From: Neoceratodus forsteri
Lineage: Eukaryota; Chordata; Ceratodontiformes; Ceratodontidae
DNA length: 64,000 nt
Direction of reading: 5' to 3'
NCBI GenBank assembly: GCA_016271365.2
Contig: CM057454.1
Coordinates: forward strand, 692,803,501-692,867,500
The notes under the pieces are model-generated. The model was not told where the DNA came from, made no database searches, and saw nothing but the letters and a program-made list of their open reading frames with translations. Made by a program: the position numbers and the translations under genes. Positions 25,370-36,910 of this stretch are shown piece after piece; the stretch's first letter is position 1, and each line of letters begins with the position of its first letter.

Positions 25370-26565
25370 ATGTGTACCAATGGCCATAATCTGGGTAACA
25401 AGCTTCCTGAACTAGTGGCCTTGATGGAAGAGGGATGCCTGGATATCGTGGCAGGCAAAGAAATCTGGTACACAGAGAACCATAACTGGGATGTCAACAT
25501 ACCAGGGTACACAATCTACAGGAGGGACAGGGTGGGTAAAAGAGGAAGAGGAGTAGCTCTCTACATAAGGGAAGGGAAGGGATCAAAACAATGGAACTAA
25601 GGGGTAAACAGGGAGGAGAGAAGGCACTGTGGATCACCGTGGAGACAAGAAATGGCACCACAATCAGCACAGGGGTTATATACAGACCCCCATCAAAGGG
25701 GGAGGACATGGACAAGGAAGTGATAGGAGGCATCCTTAGAATGGCAGATAAAGGGGAAATATTGTTGATGGGGACCTGAATATGCCAGATGTTAACTGAT
25801 GTTTGATGTTAACTGGAACACATTTGCTGCAGCCACATCCAAGAGCAGAGTAATTCCCGGCGCCCTACAGGGGGCATGCCTCAGGCAGCTAGTGTTGGAA
25901 CCACTCAGGAGGGAGCAGACTTAGACCTGGTACTCTCAAACAGGGATGGTGAGAGGATCTCAGATTTAGAAGTAGGTAACCATCTGGGAACAAGCGGCCA
26001 CCAGACAGCGTGATTCACAATAAACACAGCCATAGAGTCAGGCCATACAAAAGCAAGGGTACTGGACTTTTGGAGGGCTGACTTTGGCAGAATGGAAGAG
26101 TGCCTAAGGAATGTACTAGCAAAAGGGCAGGAAGGAGAGGTGGAGGAACAATGGAGTAAAATCAAAACTGTCATCACAGAGGCAACAAACCTTTGTGTGA
26201 AGTAAATAAACAAAACAAAGTGAAGGAAAAAAGCACTATGGTTCTCAAAAGAGCTGGCGGGGAAGGTTAGGGAGAAAAAAATCAGATTCAGAAAGCATAA
26301 TGAATTACAGAAGGATCAGGAAAGAGAACTCTAGCAGTTAAAGCAGAAGGCAGTTAGAATAGCAAAGGCCTAAACCTAGGAAAGGATGGCTAACTCAGTT
26401 AAGAAGGGAGATAAAACCTTTTATAGGAACATTAGAGAGTGAAGAAAGACTAAGGGAGGGATAGTGAGGCTTTATAAAGAGGAGAGGGTGGGCAGAGGAT
26501 GACAGTAAAAAGGCAGCGGTACTGAATGAATACTTTTGTTCAGTATTCACAAAAGAAGAGGAGCA
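25370..26565 (+). pseudogene. CR1 ORF2, endonuclease part only, copy 1
   Basis: The endonuclease begins near 25370 with a GNKLPELVALMEEG segment and continues with DIVAGKEIW, GYTIYRRDR and ALYIREG. The metal-binding GDLN position near 25775 is frameshifted. The linker after it (25900-26565) has several stops. It ends in the EYFCSVFTKEEEQ segment that in other CR1 copies precedes the reverse transcriptase; here the 3' UTR follows at once. The protein could cut DNA at best and could not polymerise. Confidence 0.75.
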
Positions 26566-27764
26566 GACAATGTGAGGAAGTAATTTTTCACAGACAGGGT
26601 GGTGGATGCATGGAACAGCCTTCCTGAGGAAGTTGTGGGGTCAAAAATAATGGAGGAATTCAAGAATGCATGGAACAGACATAAGGCAATTGTAGTGGGG
26701 GGTGGGAGGAAGTAGGCAGTTGGTTAACTAGGATCTGCTGCTTATCCAGTAGGTAGGGAAATGGGCACACTGGGTGGACCAAGCAGTCCTTATCTGCCAT
26801 CAAAGTCTATGTTTCTATGTATCTTGGCAGTACCCCAGTCTGTACCAGTGGAGGTTGCTAGACTTGAATTAGGCCAATGTTTGATGCACACCCATATGTT
26901 GGAAAAAAATTAGTGTTTCTGTTAAAAAGTTTCTTCTTGCCAGAAGATTGCCTTCCTAGACAATGCTTGGAAGAAGAAACTGAATATTCTAGATGAGGTT
27001 TTTTGTTTCCCATGACTTAAACCATTAAGGAAATTATTTTTCCAATAGGATTGGGTCATGTTTTGTACACAATATATATCAGGACAGTTGAAACCAACGT
27101 CCAGATTAAATGCCGAATAAGGGATATAGCTGTAAAGGAAGATTTTTCATGGATTGCAATCACTAAAAATTACTGATGGCACAAACAATTTAAAACTGAC
27201 CATTTTCCTGAACCTTATTTAACAATTTTATCAGATTCGGTTGCTAGAAGAATTATAACTAGGTTTAGGATAGAATTATATAATTTCAAGTATATTTTGT
27301 TTCAACAAAAACATCTAGGTGTATTGAATCCTTATTGCAAATATGGAATGAATCTGGAAGATGATCTCAAACATATTACGCTAATTTCCCCGTTTTATGC
27401 TAAGAAGAGAAAGATTTGGTTGGACATGATACTTGCAGAACTCAGTCTCCTCCTGGACCAGGTTATGATATTTTTATATAATACTAGGGATAAGCTGATG
27501 CTGGATAGACTCCTGGGTTATTTACAAACTATAAAACTGTGAAATAACTAATATGGAAGCTTTTTAAAATATGTTTATAGTTTTATTTTAATGAATAGTT
27601 TACTCATTTGTTGCTAGGAAGATGGTTGTTCCCATTATAATCTTTGTTGGTTATTCACAGAAGATACTATTGTAACATACCAAAGGGAACAAGGATATGA
27701 AACAAATTGTATTCTTAAATTTTAAATTGTTAATGTTTCTTTTAATCTGTTGTAAAATATTTAT

Positions 27765-28600
27765 AAAATGATGATGATGTAGAAAAGGAGGCAGCCTGAT
27801 ACAGGTTAAGTTAGAACTCAATAGGAGGCCCAACATCAGTAATGGTAGTGCACTGATAGGGAAGGGTCAGAGAGGGGGCTTACAGGAGCAGATATAGCTA
27901 GGAAGAAGTTTTAGCTGGTGCCTAATGGAGCCAGGAGAGGGGGAGAGATGAGAAGAAGAGGGGAACAGATTCCAGAAGGAGGGAAAGCGATAGCAGAAGG
28001 TTGACTGCCCAATAGATCAATGAGGTTAAGGAAGAGAGAAGTTGCATGGAACCCTGGAGTAGAGGGAGTATGAGACAGAGGGAATGGGAGAAAGGAGTGA
28101 GGACAGGTAAGAGGGAAGAGACCCAAACCAGTATTTGGAGATGAAGGAGGCACAGTGGGACTAGTTACGTGATGATGGGGGGGGGGATGGATAGAGAGGA
28201 CTGGAGGGAGCAGTGGTGAATTCGGGGAGGGGTGGTAGCAAAGCGACAAAAGGGATTACAGAAGGTGTCCAGTCTTGCAACAGAAGAGGCTGGGGTGATG
28301 CCATGGATCACATCAGCATGGTTGGTGTCCTGGAGCACCATTTTGCCAACAAGCTCCCGATGGACCTATGGAAACATGCAGTCTTTGTTCCAGTACAATG
28401 CACCAAGTTTGGAGCAGAGATTGGCATGGATGGTGTTAATGTGGGCAGAGTAGTCAAGTTTAATATCAAGCCACACACCAATATATTTGAAGGAGGGAAC
28501 CACTTCGAGGGGGGTGCCACCAGGGTGGAGAAGACAGGGAAGGGAGACCCTGGGCAATTTCTGGCTGGTGCCAAAAATTGAACATTACATTTTGCTCCTT
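27765..28600 (-). mobile_element. Rex1-like LINE 3' fragment
   Basis: Minus-strand sequence at 28574-28366 encodes a conserved post-catalytic reverse-transcriptase stretch with GTPLEVVPSFKYIGVWL, DYSAHINTIHANLCSKLG and YWNKDCMF. The rest, down to about 27765, is pyrimidine-rich on the minus strand with no clear frame. The start lies after the catalytic YADD, so the copy is strongly 5' truncated. It is related to, but not the same as, the fragment at 13053-14640. The 3' border is approximate. Confidence 0.65.
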
Positions 28601-28616
28601 ATCAATGATTAAGTTT

Positions 28617-28765
28617 TACATAGAAACATTGACTTTGATGGCAGATATGGACCACTTGGCTCACCTAATCTGCCCACTTCCCCTACCTACAGGATAAGCT
28701 GCAGATCCTAGTTAACCAACAGCCTACTTCTTCCTACCCCCCACCAGAATTGCCTTATGACTTTA
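28617..28765 (-). mobile_element. CR1 3' tail fragment
   Basis: On the minus strand this reads as a CR1 3' end: the AAGGCAATTC and TGGTTAACTAGGATCTGC stretches are followed by CATCAAAGTCAATGTTTCTATG. It closely matches the 3' end of CR1 copy 1 (26640-26822) and copy 3. It is severely 5' truncated. Confidence 0.85.
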
Positions 28766-28789
28766 CTCTTCATCAGTGATTCTATTCAA

Positions 28790-30026
28790 GCTAGTGGACA
28801 CAACATATCTATAATGTATGTTTTTTATTGTGCACTGAATTTGCACAAGTTAGTAAGTCTACTGTGATCCTTCTCAAGCCCTTATTGTGCATGTTCCATA
28901 TTCAAATCACCTCCTTATTGTGCATGTTCCATATGGAAATAATCCCCTCCTCATAGCTCGTGCTAATTCCCATTGGCTTCTCTGGCTGTTTTCCTTCAAG
29001 ACACTTCAAACTACCACAGACAAGTTTGAACAATGGTTCTGAGAAAAAAAAAGTCAGACGAGGCTCAGAGAAGCGCGGGGTCAGTCTAATTAACTGTCAG
29101 CAAAAAACCAAAAAGACTGCCAAAAAATTCAGTTAGATCATTATAATTATGTTTGAAACAAAACTGCATAAACTGAAACTGTGCTTCGTTCATCCTAACT
29201 GACATCAACCAACATGCTTTCTTTTCTTTGTCGTCACTTCACAATCTTCTGCCCACCTGCTTTCTTGACCATTCACTCTCCAGTACCCTCACACTAGAAA
29301 TCTAATTAGCTAAAAAAGAAAATGAGGAGTTATTTAAATACTTTGTGACACTGCTCCCGTCCAGCCCCACTCAATGTAACGTGTGCTATTTTGTTCTGTA
29401 ACCATGACAGCACACAGCACTCCCACTTGCAACAACTTTATTTCTCTCTCTCCTTTTCTCTTTCTCATTTGGACTGTCAGAAACACTAAAACAATATACT
29501 ATAAGAAATAAAATATGGGCACCCATACACAACTCACCTTGTGTTTCCATCTCAGGGATGAAATACTAGCATAGACCTCTCGAGCTTCGCTCATGAGGTC
29601 CATACTCTGGTGTCTCAATCCCCAGATGGAAACACAGGCTTGTTGTGTATTGGTGCTCATATATTATTCCTTATATGCCAGCTGGAAGTTTTCTTAAAAA
29701 GAGGGTTACTGCTTCTATTCAGTATCCATCACTTCTTCTACCAGCCTAAAAACAGGTCGGCAAAGAATGGGGCAATTGTCACCCCACTGTAGTCCAACAG
29801 GTTTGAGGAAAAAAGAAAACTGTCAAAAATAACATATTCAAGTAACTAATACCAAAACTCCCTAACAAAAATCAGTCAGCTGCCTCTGTCATAGTTATAT
29901 TTTGTAAGTGTTTCACCCTGATCATGGCTAATAAACATACACATGGAAGACAATCAATATAGAGGCAGGGGAACTCCTCTGACCATGCTCAGTTCTTAGA
30001 GTTAGACTAGTACAACAATAAACTGT
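28790..30026. other. Anonymous sequence with a large palindrome, no gene seen
   Basis: No domain-bearing frame is visible. A 22-bp phrase (ttattgtgcatgttccatat) is repeated in tandem at about 28884-28935. The main feature is the palindrome at 29500-29675. The right end meets the terminal repeat of the Penelope-like element. Confidence 0.5.
29500..29675. repeat. 176-bp near-perfect palindrome (fold-back element)
   Basis: The left arm (29500-29585) and the reverse complement of the right arm (29589-29675) match along almost their full length. For example, gtgtttccatct at 29541-29552 pairs with agatggaaacac at 29624-29635. The tip is gagc-ttc-gctc at 29582-29592, leaving a three-base loop. This is either a fold-back MITE or, if transcribed, a long hairpin RNA. 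No coding content is seen. Confidence 0.85.
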
Positions 30027-30195
30027 ACACACCAGGCTGAACTTTCAAAGATTGTTGGTTTTTATTTATTAGCACAGAATGTCAGATACCAGTGCTAACA
30101 TCTTTACGTAGTGACCCATCCTCATGGGTCTTCATCGGGTGGGGGAGTTAGCAAATACAGACATCAAATAAATACCCCTCTCAATTAATTATTCT
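30027..30195 (-). repeat. Penelope terminal repeat A, outer piece
   Basis: Matches 51636-51799 over about 165 bases (CACCAGGCTGAACTTTCAAA start). It is cut at 30195 by L1/Tx1 copy 3; the last 12 bases (attaattattct) are the target duplication. On the minus strand positions 30141-30112 read CCGATGAAGACCCATGAGGA, the copy of the ribozyme-like stem discussed for repeat B. Confidence 0.85.
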
Positions 30196-30254
30196 TTTTT
30201 GAAATGTATACTTTATTGTTTTCAGAATACATGGTGCTAAGTGAACATACAATG

Positions 30255-33200
30255 TCAGAGAGAAACATTATCAATCCCCCCAGCCCCATAGCACCCCCCC
30301 CCGGCACCAGCAGTCCCTGTGTTACCCTTACATACAAAACGTGTACCAGGAAAGCTATCAGGAATAAGGAGCTTATAGATAGTATAGAGCATGCAGTTTC
30401 TGCTATTTTTTTTATATCTATGGGTATGGTTGTAGATACTGGCTATCATTTTCTCAGTGTGGAGGCTGAGAAGAAGTTCCTGCACCCATTCGGTATAAGA
30501 TATGGGCTCCTCATCTATCCAGTGGCAAAGGACTAACTTCTTTACCAAAATGGCAATTAGAGGTATGAAGTATCTATGTTCTTTCACTGGAATAACCCCA
30601 TAATCACCCATCAGGCATATTTCTGGGGTGAAAAGATTCTTGAGTCCTAGCAAGGGGTTAGCTCTCTCCTGAATGAGTTTCCATAAGGGGGCTACTCTTG
30701 TCATAATCCCAAAAAATGTGGTGCAAAGATCCTTCTTCCCTTTTGCATCTTATGCATTGGGGGTTAGCCACCTTGCCCATTTTATACAGTTTGTACAGTG
30801 TCATGTACATGTCATTCAGTATTTGGAGTTGCATGAGCCTCAACCTATCCTGAGTGACATATGAGTGGCTGTTTTTCCAAATCTTCTGCCAGTAAGGATC
30901 TGCCCTTAAGAAAAGTGAGGACCAGTATTTAGGCACCCCATCAACCTTCAGATAAGTTTTTGCATATAGATTTGCATGCATTTTGGAGACAGCATGTGGG
31001 AGCAAAGCCAGTAATTGGAGGGACAGTATAAATTCGCACATCTGTGAGAGTTCAAAAGGAGAATTAAAGCTCTGAACTAACGTGTCTATGTTGGTAATTT
31101 CTGAAGACCATTTTATTATTAATAGAGAATTTGGACAGAATCTCTCTGGAGGTGAGCCAGGAATCATTTTCTGCTGTTAATCTCTCCACTTCCACAGTAG
31201 CCAATTGTGGGATCCAGGAGGGAGAGATTACTTTACCCCCTATTTTAAAGTTGGCATTTTTGGCCGGGGATTGTTTGGGATCACGGTTATGCTTATATTT
31301 CAAAAGAGAGCATAATTGTGAGTGGATTCTCACTGAGATCCCAACCAAAGACTGGCATAGCCCTGATCGTAAGTCTCTGGGCTTCAGGTGCAGTAAAGCC
31401 ACTGGGGAGATCCCCCTAGATGTTATCATATCTTTTTCTGTCCTAAGCCAGGTGAGCACATAGGAAAGTGCCTCTAGTTCTTCCTTAGTTGTTAGCCAGT
31501 GGAAATACTTACTGGCTTGACTGGCCCAGTAATATAATCCAAAGTCAGGAAGTCTGAGGCTGCCAAGGCACTTGGGGGCTGCTAACTTGTGATATGCTCT
31601 CCTCAGTACCTTCCCCAACCATATAAAGTCAGATATACATGAATGTACCTTCTTGAATCAGCTCAAAGATAGCCAGATTTAGAAGATTAATTGGGTAAAA
31701 GAGTTGCAGCAGAATAGTCATTTTAACTAAATGTATGCACCTTCATAGCAACAGAGGCAATGACTTCCAACGAGACAAGCCTTGTTGCACTATATGCAAG
31801 ATTGCATCTAAATTGAGTTTCTTCAATTGTAACTCACTTCTTGCCAGATGAATACCTAGATATTTTAAAAATTTAGGTGTCCACTTTACAGTAGTCCCGA
31901 ATTTAATATTTTGCCCTTGAGGGTTCTAGAATTCAAGAGGAAAATGGTTTACCCATGCTGCAGCGACAGTTGGCATGGAGACATCCCTGACAGTGACAGC
32001 CGCAGTGCCGACTGTCGGCATTGCAGTGTCCGGGGATGCCTCCATGCATCCATCGGGGGCTGTGCCCCCAACCCCCCCATGTGGGGGCTCTGCCCCAACC
32101 CCCCCCGGTCTCTAGTATTCTAACTCCGAGTCAGAGTTGGACCAGTGGGGGGGGCATACACCCAACAAGGCAGTCCTGATCACCAAACAGACCATCACAG
32201 CAATAGGCACATTTTGCCCATTTCCTGTCACTGTGGTGGTCTTCACAATGTCACTTCGGCAATGGTATACCGGGGAAAACAGTTGTTTTCTCAAGATTAA
32301 CTTTGTAATTAGAGAGGGAGCTATATTCATGGATTACCTCCAATGTCACTGGGATGGAGACACTGGGGAGGGATAAATGTAAGAGTATATCATCCTCATA
32401 AGTGGATATTTTCACTCCCTTTTGGCCCTATCATGATGCCTTGAATTATTTGGCATTTCTTTAATTTAACTATTAGGGGTTCTAAGTAAAGGTTAAATAA
32501 CAAGGGGGATAAGGGGCATCCGTGTCTGGTGCCTGAATGCAATGGAAAAGTGGAAGAAAACTCCATTACAATATATCACGGGCTCTAGGATTGGCATAGA
32601 GTGATCGAATCCAGTGAATAAATTGGAGACCAAAAGCAGTATAAAGTACTGAACACGAATGCCAGTCAACCCAGTCGAAAGCTTTCTCTGTGTCCAGGGA
32701 CACCAGCACCAGGAGAATGTTGCATCCCTGGACGCAGAGAAAATGTGAGCCAACTTACAGAGATGATCCATGGATGACCTCCCTTTCACAAATCCAACCT
32801 GTTCTAAACCTATTAGGGATGGTTGTACTCTATTACGTCTGTCTGCTAGAAGTTTTCCTAGAATTGTCATAATTAAGGAGCAAAATTGGCCTGTAACTGG
32901 TAACATTTTAGGGTTCCCTCCCAGGCTTCTGTAACACTATTATCAGTGCTTCAAGCAGCCGATGGTCTATGCAGTCCGATGACAGAATGTGCTGAAATAA
33001 ATTGTGGAGCCAGGGGACTAGCTTGGGTGCAAAAGCTTTATAAAAATTAGGGAAGACCCCATCTGGCCCAGGGGATTTGTCTAGTGATAAGTTATGGATT
33101 ACATTTGCAATATCAGCTTCCGTAAATGGTGCCAACAGTGAGTTTATCTGCGATTCTGAGAGAATGGGAAGGGGGACCCGGTGAGGAAATCGTCAACTCT

Positions 33201-34420
33201 TCGCTGTGGGAGAATTCTTGGCATTTCACTATAAAGACTGCAGGAGTAGCTCTTGAATTCCAGGGTATTTGTCTTTGGGTCTGTCTCAATGTAACCGTCC
33301 TCAGCTGAGCAAATTGCATTAATAATTCTTGTTTCCAAACCCGAAGGGCAAGTAGTTTGCCTGCTTTTTCACCCTGATCAATATAGGTAGCCCTCATTTT
33401 CAGAATGGCTAGTTACACTTTGTCATGAAGAAGCTCACTATATTGATCCCTGAGTTAAATGAGGTTCTGTCGAATCTGGACCCCTGATCCACGTGATAGT
33501 TGTGATTCTATATTCCTAATTTGGTAGAGAAGGAAGAGCGCCTGTCTGTCTCTATCCTTCTTCCTAGTGGCAATTATTTTAATTAGTTCTCCCCTAATAT
33601 AGCACTTTAACACCCCCCACTCCATATCCGATTTCCCAGTTGTTGCCAGATTTTTTCATCTTTAAAAATTTGTTGTTTATTTTCCAAATTGTTTCTTTAG
33701 GTTGGAAGGGGGAAAACCATATCTTACAGGCTACTGGGGCATGATCAGAGATGACCCTGGGCTCCACTCCACTGACCAGGACTCCTCCCAACAGTGATTG
33801 GCTAACTAGGAAGTAATCTATATGGGATGAAGACCCGTGGACCGTGGAGTGGAATGTGTATTCCCTAGCAGTGGGGTGCAAGACCCTCCAAGGGTCACAT
33901 AGGCCCAGATAGTCTAGTAATTCCCATAGAGCTCTCTGAGCTGGTGATAAACCCACTGATGTCTATCCGATTTATCCAGGTCCAGGTCATACAGAAGGTT
34001 CCAGTCCCCTTCTAATAAAATTGGAAGGGATAGAAACAGAGACAATATTGCAATTAATTTGGTAAAGAAAAAGGGAGAGTCAATGTTGTGGCCATATATG
34101 CTGCCCAGGATCATCTCTGATCTAGTAAGGGTTCCTCTGATGAATATATATCTACCCTGTTGATCTCTAATACACTGTCTACTGACAAAAGGAATTTTGC
34201 ATTAGATCAACACTGCCTCACCCCTGCTTTGTGCGCTGTCCCCTGCTGCATAAACCTGTCCCACATACTGTCTCCTAATTTGGTCAGCTTCACTTTCTAA
34301 CAGATGGGTCTCTTTGACTTCTCCCTTAATATTGTACAAGTGCTTGAGAATCTTTTATCTTTTCATTTTATTTCTTACCCCTCGGACATTCCAAGAAACT
34401 ATATTAACTCTATAAGCCAT
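30255..34420 (-). pseudogene. L1/Tx1 ORF2, copy 3, broken
   Basis: The start at 34420 gives MAYRVNIVSWNVRGV, the normal endonuclease opening. The endonuclease shows LEGDWNL, SHIDYFLVS and SDHAPV (34040-33730). The reverse-transcriptase part shows DKSPGPDGV (33090-33060), QVGFVKGRSS (32800) and YEDD (32400-32389) where YADD or FADD is expected; both catalytic Asp remain. A MITE splits the frame at 32273-31945, and stops or frameshifts occur at about 34290, 33590, 33110, 32906, 32490 and 31640. The C-terminal part (31618-30255) keeps the CIRCKREEGSLHHIFW zinc-knuckle-like stretch and probably ends originally near 30330. The gene is inactive. Confidence 0.82.
31945..32273. mobile_element. 329-bp nonautonomous DNA transposon (MITE) with inner GC hairpins
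   Basis: The block is foreign to L1 ORF2: the protein reads ...LRKQLFSP before it and FPLEF...NPQG after it. Ends are imperfect inverted repeats of about 22 bp (GGTTTACCCATGCTGCAGCG against GGTATACCATTGCCGAAGTG). Direct ggaaaa copies (31939-31944 and 32274-32279) suggest a 6-bp target duplication. Inside are two short GC hairpins, gggggctgtgccccc at 32055-32069 and gggggctctgcccc at 32083-32096. No transposase is present and I cannot name the superfamily. Confidence 0.65.
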
Positions 34421-35565
34421 TTTCGACTTTCAACCAAGTAACTGGCTCCTTTTTATGGATATTTAATCAGAACAACAGAAGCACTATCCTGCATGCTAGC
34501 TGGTGCCAAACCCCTTTCTCGTCACGTCCCCCTCCCCCTTCCAACCTTGTGCCCCAAATTCCCTAAACAGTCTCAGTCCCACAATAAACCCCCTTAAACT
34601 AGGCTGAAAATATAAGAAATCACCCTGATAAGCAACCATCCTTATCATGTCTGAAGTCATTATATGCAAACACCAAACAAAATAAAAAGCTCACCCAAAC
34701 CACCCTACCATCATACCATCATTATAGCCCATGATGCACAGCTTCCCGTTCGCCATCCCTCCCTCCACCCGCCCAACCCCATTGGCTATAAAAGCCTCTA
34801 TTTGACAAGTTCACATGCATCAGGACTCCATGCTGCACTAATATAAACCATCAACATATTAACAGCTAATGTAGTTTAACTGAAGACAGATACCACTTAA
34901 AAATAGCTGCTCCTGTAAGAGGAGAAATTCTGGGGAAAGCTGTGGCATTTAATCAGAGTCTTTAAACAAACAAAGTGTTACCATTTACTTAGGGTATTGA
35001 ATGTCTGCCCAACAGAAGTGCAGTGATCTCGTGCTAACTTAGCGACCAGCGACCCTTATTTATATTTATAGTAGCCTCACTGCTCAGAGATACACTTCCT
35101 GTGAATACTGGCTAACGTGGGCCAGTGTACTTGTAATGATCTTTAGTAAGAATAGCCACAGATCTGTAACAGGTCACTTAGTCTTACAGGCTATAAATGC
35201 TTTATATAGGTTGGGTATCCTCCCATTCTCTGATCTAATTGACAAAAGTTCAGCTGTCCACCACCCCATATAATTAGTTCTCCATGCAAAATTAAAGGTG
35301 ACCCCCATTCCAGTTGAATTATTTAAATTAAAGACTTACAGGCATGTGCCCCTGTATCAGGACACTCAACGGCTGCTGAGAATAAAGCTGAAGAAAAAAC
35401 ACACACTCTTCACAGATTGCAGTCGAGTTTAGGTGCCGAGCCTCCTGAGTTGGGGGGGGGGTTATGAAACCTTGTTGACCTGACAGACAGTTCAAGCGAT
35501 TACCTTCTCACCACTCATCTCTGTAATAGTGCTGTATGCAAGCAATTTAGATGCTCTGGCCATTT

Positions 35566-36433
35566 TCAGCAATCTTTGAATAAATTGGGAAGGGACTTCC
35601 TGAGTTCAGTCATAGCCGTGTCTACCTCCTCAAAAGCAACCCAAGCTCCGGCGATCAATATCTGCAGCCTGGCCAGGTAACCTATCCAAAATTTGATTCC
35701 AGCAGCAATAAGTTTAGATACAATTGGGTGGAATTGGGTCCTAAGTTGGCGGACTGTAGTAGACAGGTTCTGGGTCACTCACAATTTAACACCTTCCCAT
35801 TGTATTTTTTGCACTTCTCTCATTTTACCCAAGAAATGCTGACGTTCCAAAAAGTTCCAAAATCTAAAGATGAGAGGTCTGGGAGTTGCTCAGGGGAGCG
35901 GCATTGGCCTGAGTGCCTGGTGGGCTCACTTGATGGTGTAGTTAGCCCCATAGGGGGAGGGCCCCTCAAGCTTCGTGATTAGTTTTTGTACAAAGATTAC
36001 AGTGTCAGCACCCTCCTTTCTCTTTCCAGGAGGCCAATCAGTATTACGTTATTTCTCCAGCTTCTCCCATTGAGGTCTTCAATTTTGGCCTCTAGCCGCT
36101 TTAGATGTTGTCAGTTGGCTACTATCTCTGGTTCCATCTTATCGGACCTTTGCTCAAGGGAGACAAGGCACACTTCGTTGTCAGCAGTTCTTTTAGAGAT
36201 GTACTCGAGCGCCACAGCCATAGACTTAAATTCAGAGGTAGGAGATCTCAATTCCTCACGAAAGGGGTGAAATTTTGTTAAAAAGCTCTCAACAGTTAGT
36301 AGGTTGGATTCAGCACTAGTGGTAGTAGTGGCATGGCCTCCGGTAGTGTTTGGGCCTGGGCCTTTGTACTAACTTTCTCCGATGTTGTCAGAGGCATGTG
36401 TTTGGGGGGTGCCATCCACATTTCAGCTTCCAT
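35566..36433 (-). pseudogene. L1/Tx1 ORF1, copy 3, decayed
   Basis: The region opens at 36433 with an acidic-basic N-terminus. It passes through a coiled-coil-like middle and an RNA-recognition segment that carry several stops and shifts (36300-35800). It ends in a readable C-terminal domain (35778-35566) with TQNLSTTVRQLRTQFHPIVS, similar to the DLPQSVRIKRQELHPVVS stretch of copy 2. The start is inferred from the first ATG upstream of the readable frame. Confidence 0.65.
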
Positions 36434-36592
36434 TTCAGCAGTTTCTGCAGTCTCTGCATCTTCAGCAAACCAAACCAGGTAATTTGGATGTTTAATAAGT
36501 AATTGAGGCTGAAAAATGACAGTTTAATTCTTTGTGTGGATGGAGCAGACTTGAAGAGCTGCTACATGGTGAACTGCATCACATGACTCACG

Positions 36593-36634
36593 ATTAATTA
36601 TTCTGACAAATTGCAAATTGCATTATTACATACG
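36593..36634 (-). repeat. Penelope terminal repeat A, middle piece
   Basis: Matches 51793-51834 (attaattattctgacaaatt start). It lies between the 5' end of L1/Tx1 copy 3 and the 3' end of CR1 copy 2. Its first 12 bases are the right target duplication of the LINE. Confidence 0.8.
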
Positions 36635-36910
36635 AACATATGAAATGCCAGCAGAAACAGGCCTTGTGGTCCATCGAGGCTGTTTGAATGTGCAGCTAGC
36701 CCCTCAATTTGCAGATGCCCCACCCTACTCTCCCCTCCTCTTAACAAACCCCCCCTCATTCTGTCCCAACCCCTCTTAAATCACCCCCACCTTTCTACAT
36801 GATACCACTTCCTCTGGCAGAGTATTCCACTTGTCTGTCACCCTTCCTGTGAAATAGTGTCTCTGTATTTCCTTTCTGAATCTCCCCCCCTTCAATCTCA
36901 GTCAGTGCCC

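Larger units (their letters stand above)
22800..26822 (+). mobile_element. CR1 LINE, copy 1, internally deleted
   Basis: A plus-strand CR1 interrupts the host LINE before its C-terminal domain. From 5' to 3' it has two tandem upstream units (22805-23873), a leader, ORF1 (24228-25022), the endonuclease part of ORF2 (25370-about 26565) and the CR1 3' end (26567-26822), which closes with TCTATGTTTCTATGTA. The sequence jumps from the segment just before the reverse transcriptase (YFCSVFTKEEEQT) straight to the 3' end (FFTDRVVDAWNS-like). The whole reverse transcriptase, roughly 1.5-2 kb, is therefore missing. The host LINE C-terminal domain starts right after it. The exact left boundary is uncertain. 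Confidence 0.75.
9140..27542 (+). mobile_element. Old APE-type non-LTR LINE, heavily interrupted (host LINE)
   Basis: A single LINE in plus orientation can be followed through five younger insertions. Coding pieces are at 9140-9893, 10481-13052, 14641-14874, 21137-21736, 22246-about 22760 and about 26823-27542. Each piece resumes where the previous one stops in the expected protein order: ORF1, endonuclease, linker, reverse transcriptase, C-terminal domain. The endonuclease is of the apurinic type. The reverse transcriptase has YRPIGLIDS and YADD motifs. I could not assign the clade (I, Vingi and Nimb-like all possible). Without the insertions the element would be about 6 kb. The 5' end is uncertain; leader sequence may reach back to about 8660, where a 66-codon frame with an N-terminal hydrophobic stretch lies. 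Decay is strong, so this is the oldest layer here. Confidence 0.75.
11788..27542 (+). pseudogene. Host LINE ORF2 (endonuclease-reverse transcriptase), split and decayed
   Basis: The ATG at 11788 is followed by an apurinic-endonuclease opening (LTILSRNIEELKYKI, ILFLQET), then a VLGDFSA metal-binding motif near 12230 and a GSSTIDLMW motif near 12475. A linker (12580-13050 and 14641-14874) leads to the reverse transcriptase. Its blocks are MYRPIGLIDS (21278), FIDLKSIFDS (21495), GVHQGCL (21670) and YADDS (22318). The C-terminal domain lies at about 26823-27542 and includes a DLKHITLISPFYAKKR stretch. Insertions at 13053, 14875, 21737 and about 22800 split it, and stops occur within nearly every piece. 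Only one of the insertions (14875) is strictly datable through a clean target duplication. The gene is inactive. Confidence 0.7.
30196..36592 (-). mobile_element. Full-length L1/Tx1-type LINE, copy 3, nested in the Penelope terminal repeat
   Basis: A 6397-bp minus-strand LINE with 12-bp target duplications (attaattattct at 30184-30195 and 36593-36604). A canonical AATAAA on the minus strand lies at 30217-30212, shortly before a six-base A tail. ORF1 lies at 36433-35566 and ORF2 at 34420-30255. It carries a 329-bp MITE at 31945. Its protein is closer to copy 2 than to copy 1 in the endonuclease (SIYGHNIDS against SIYGPNIDS), judged by eye. Decay is heavier than in copy 2. Confidence 0.88.
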
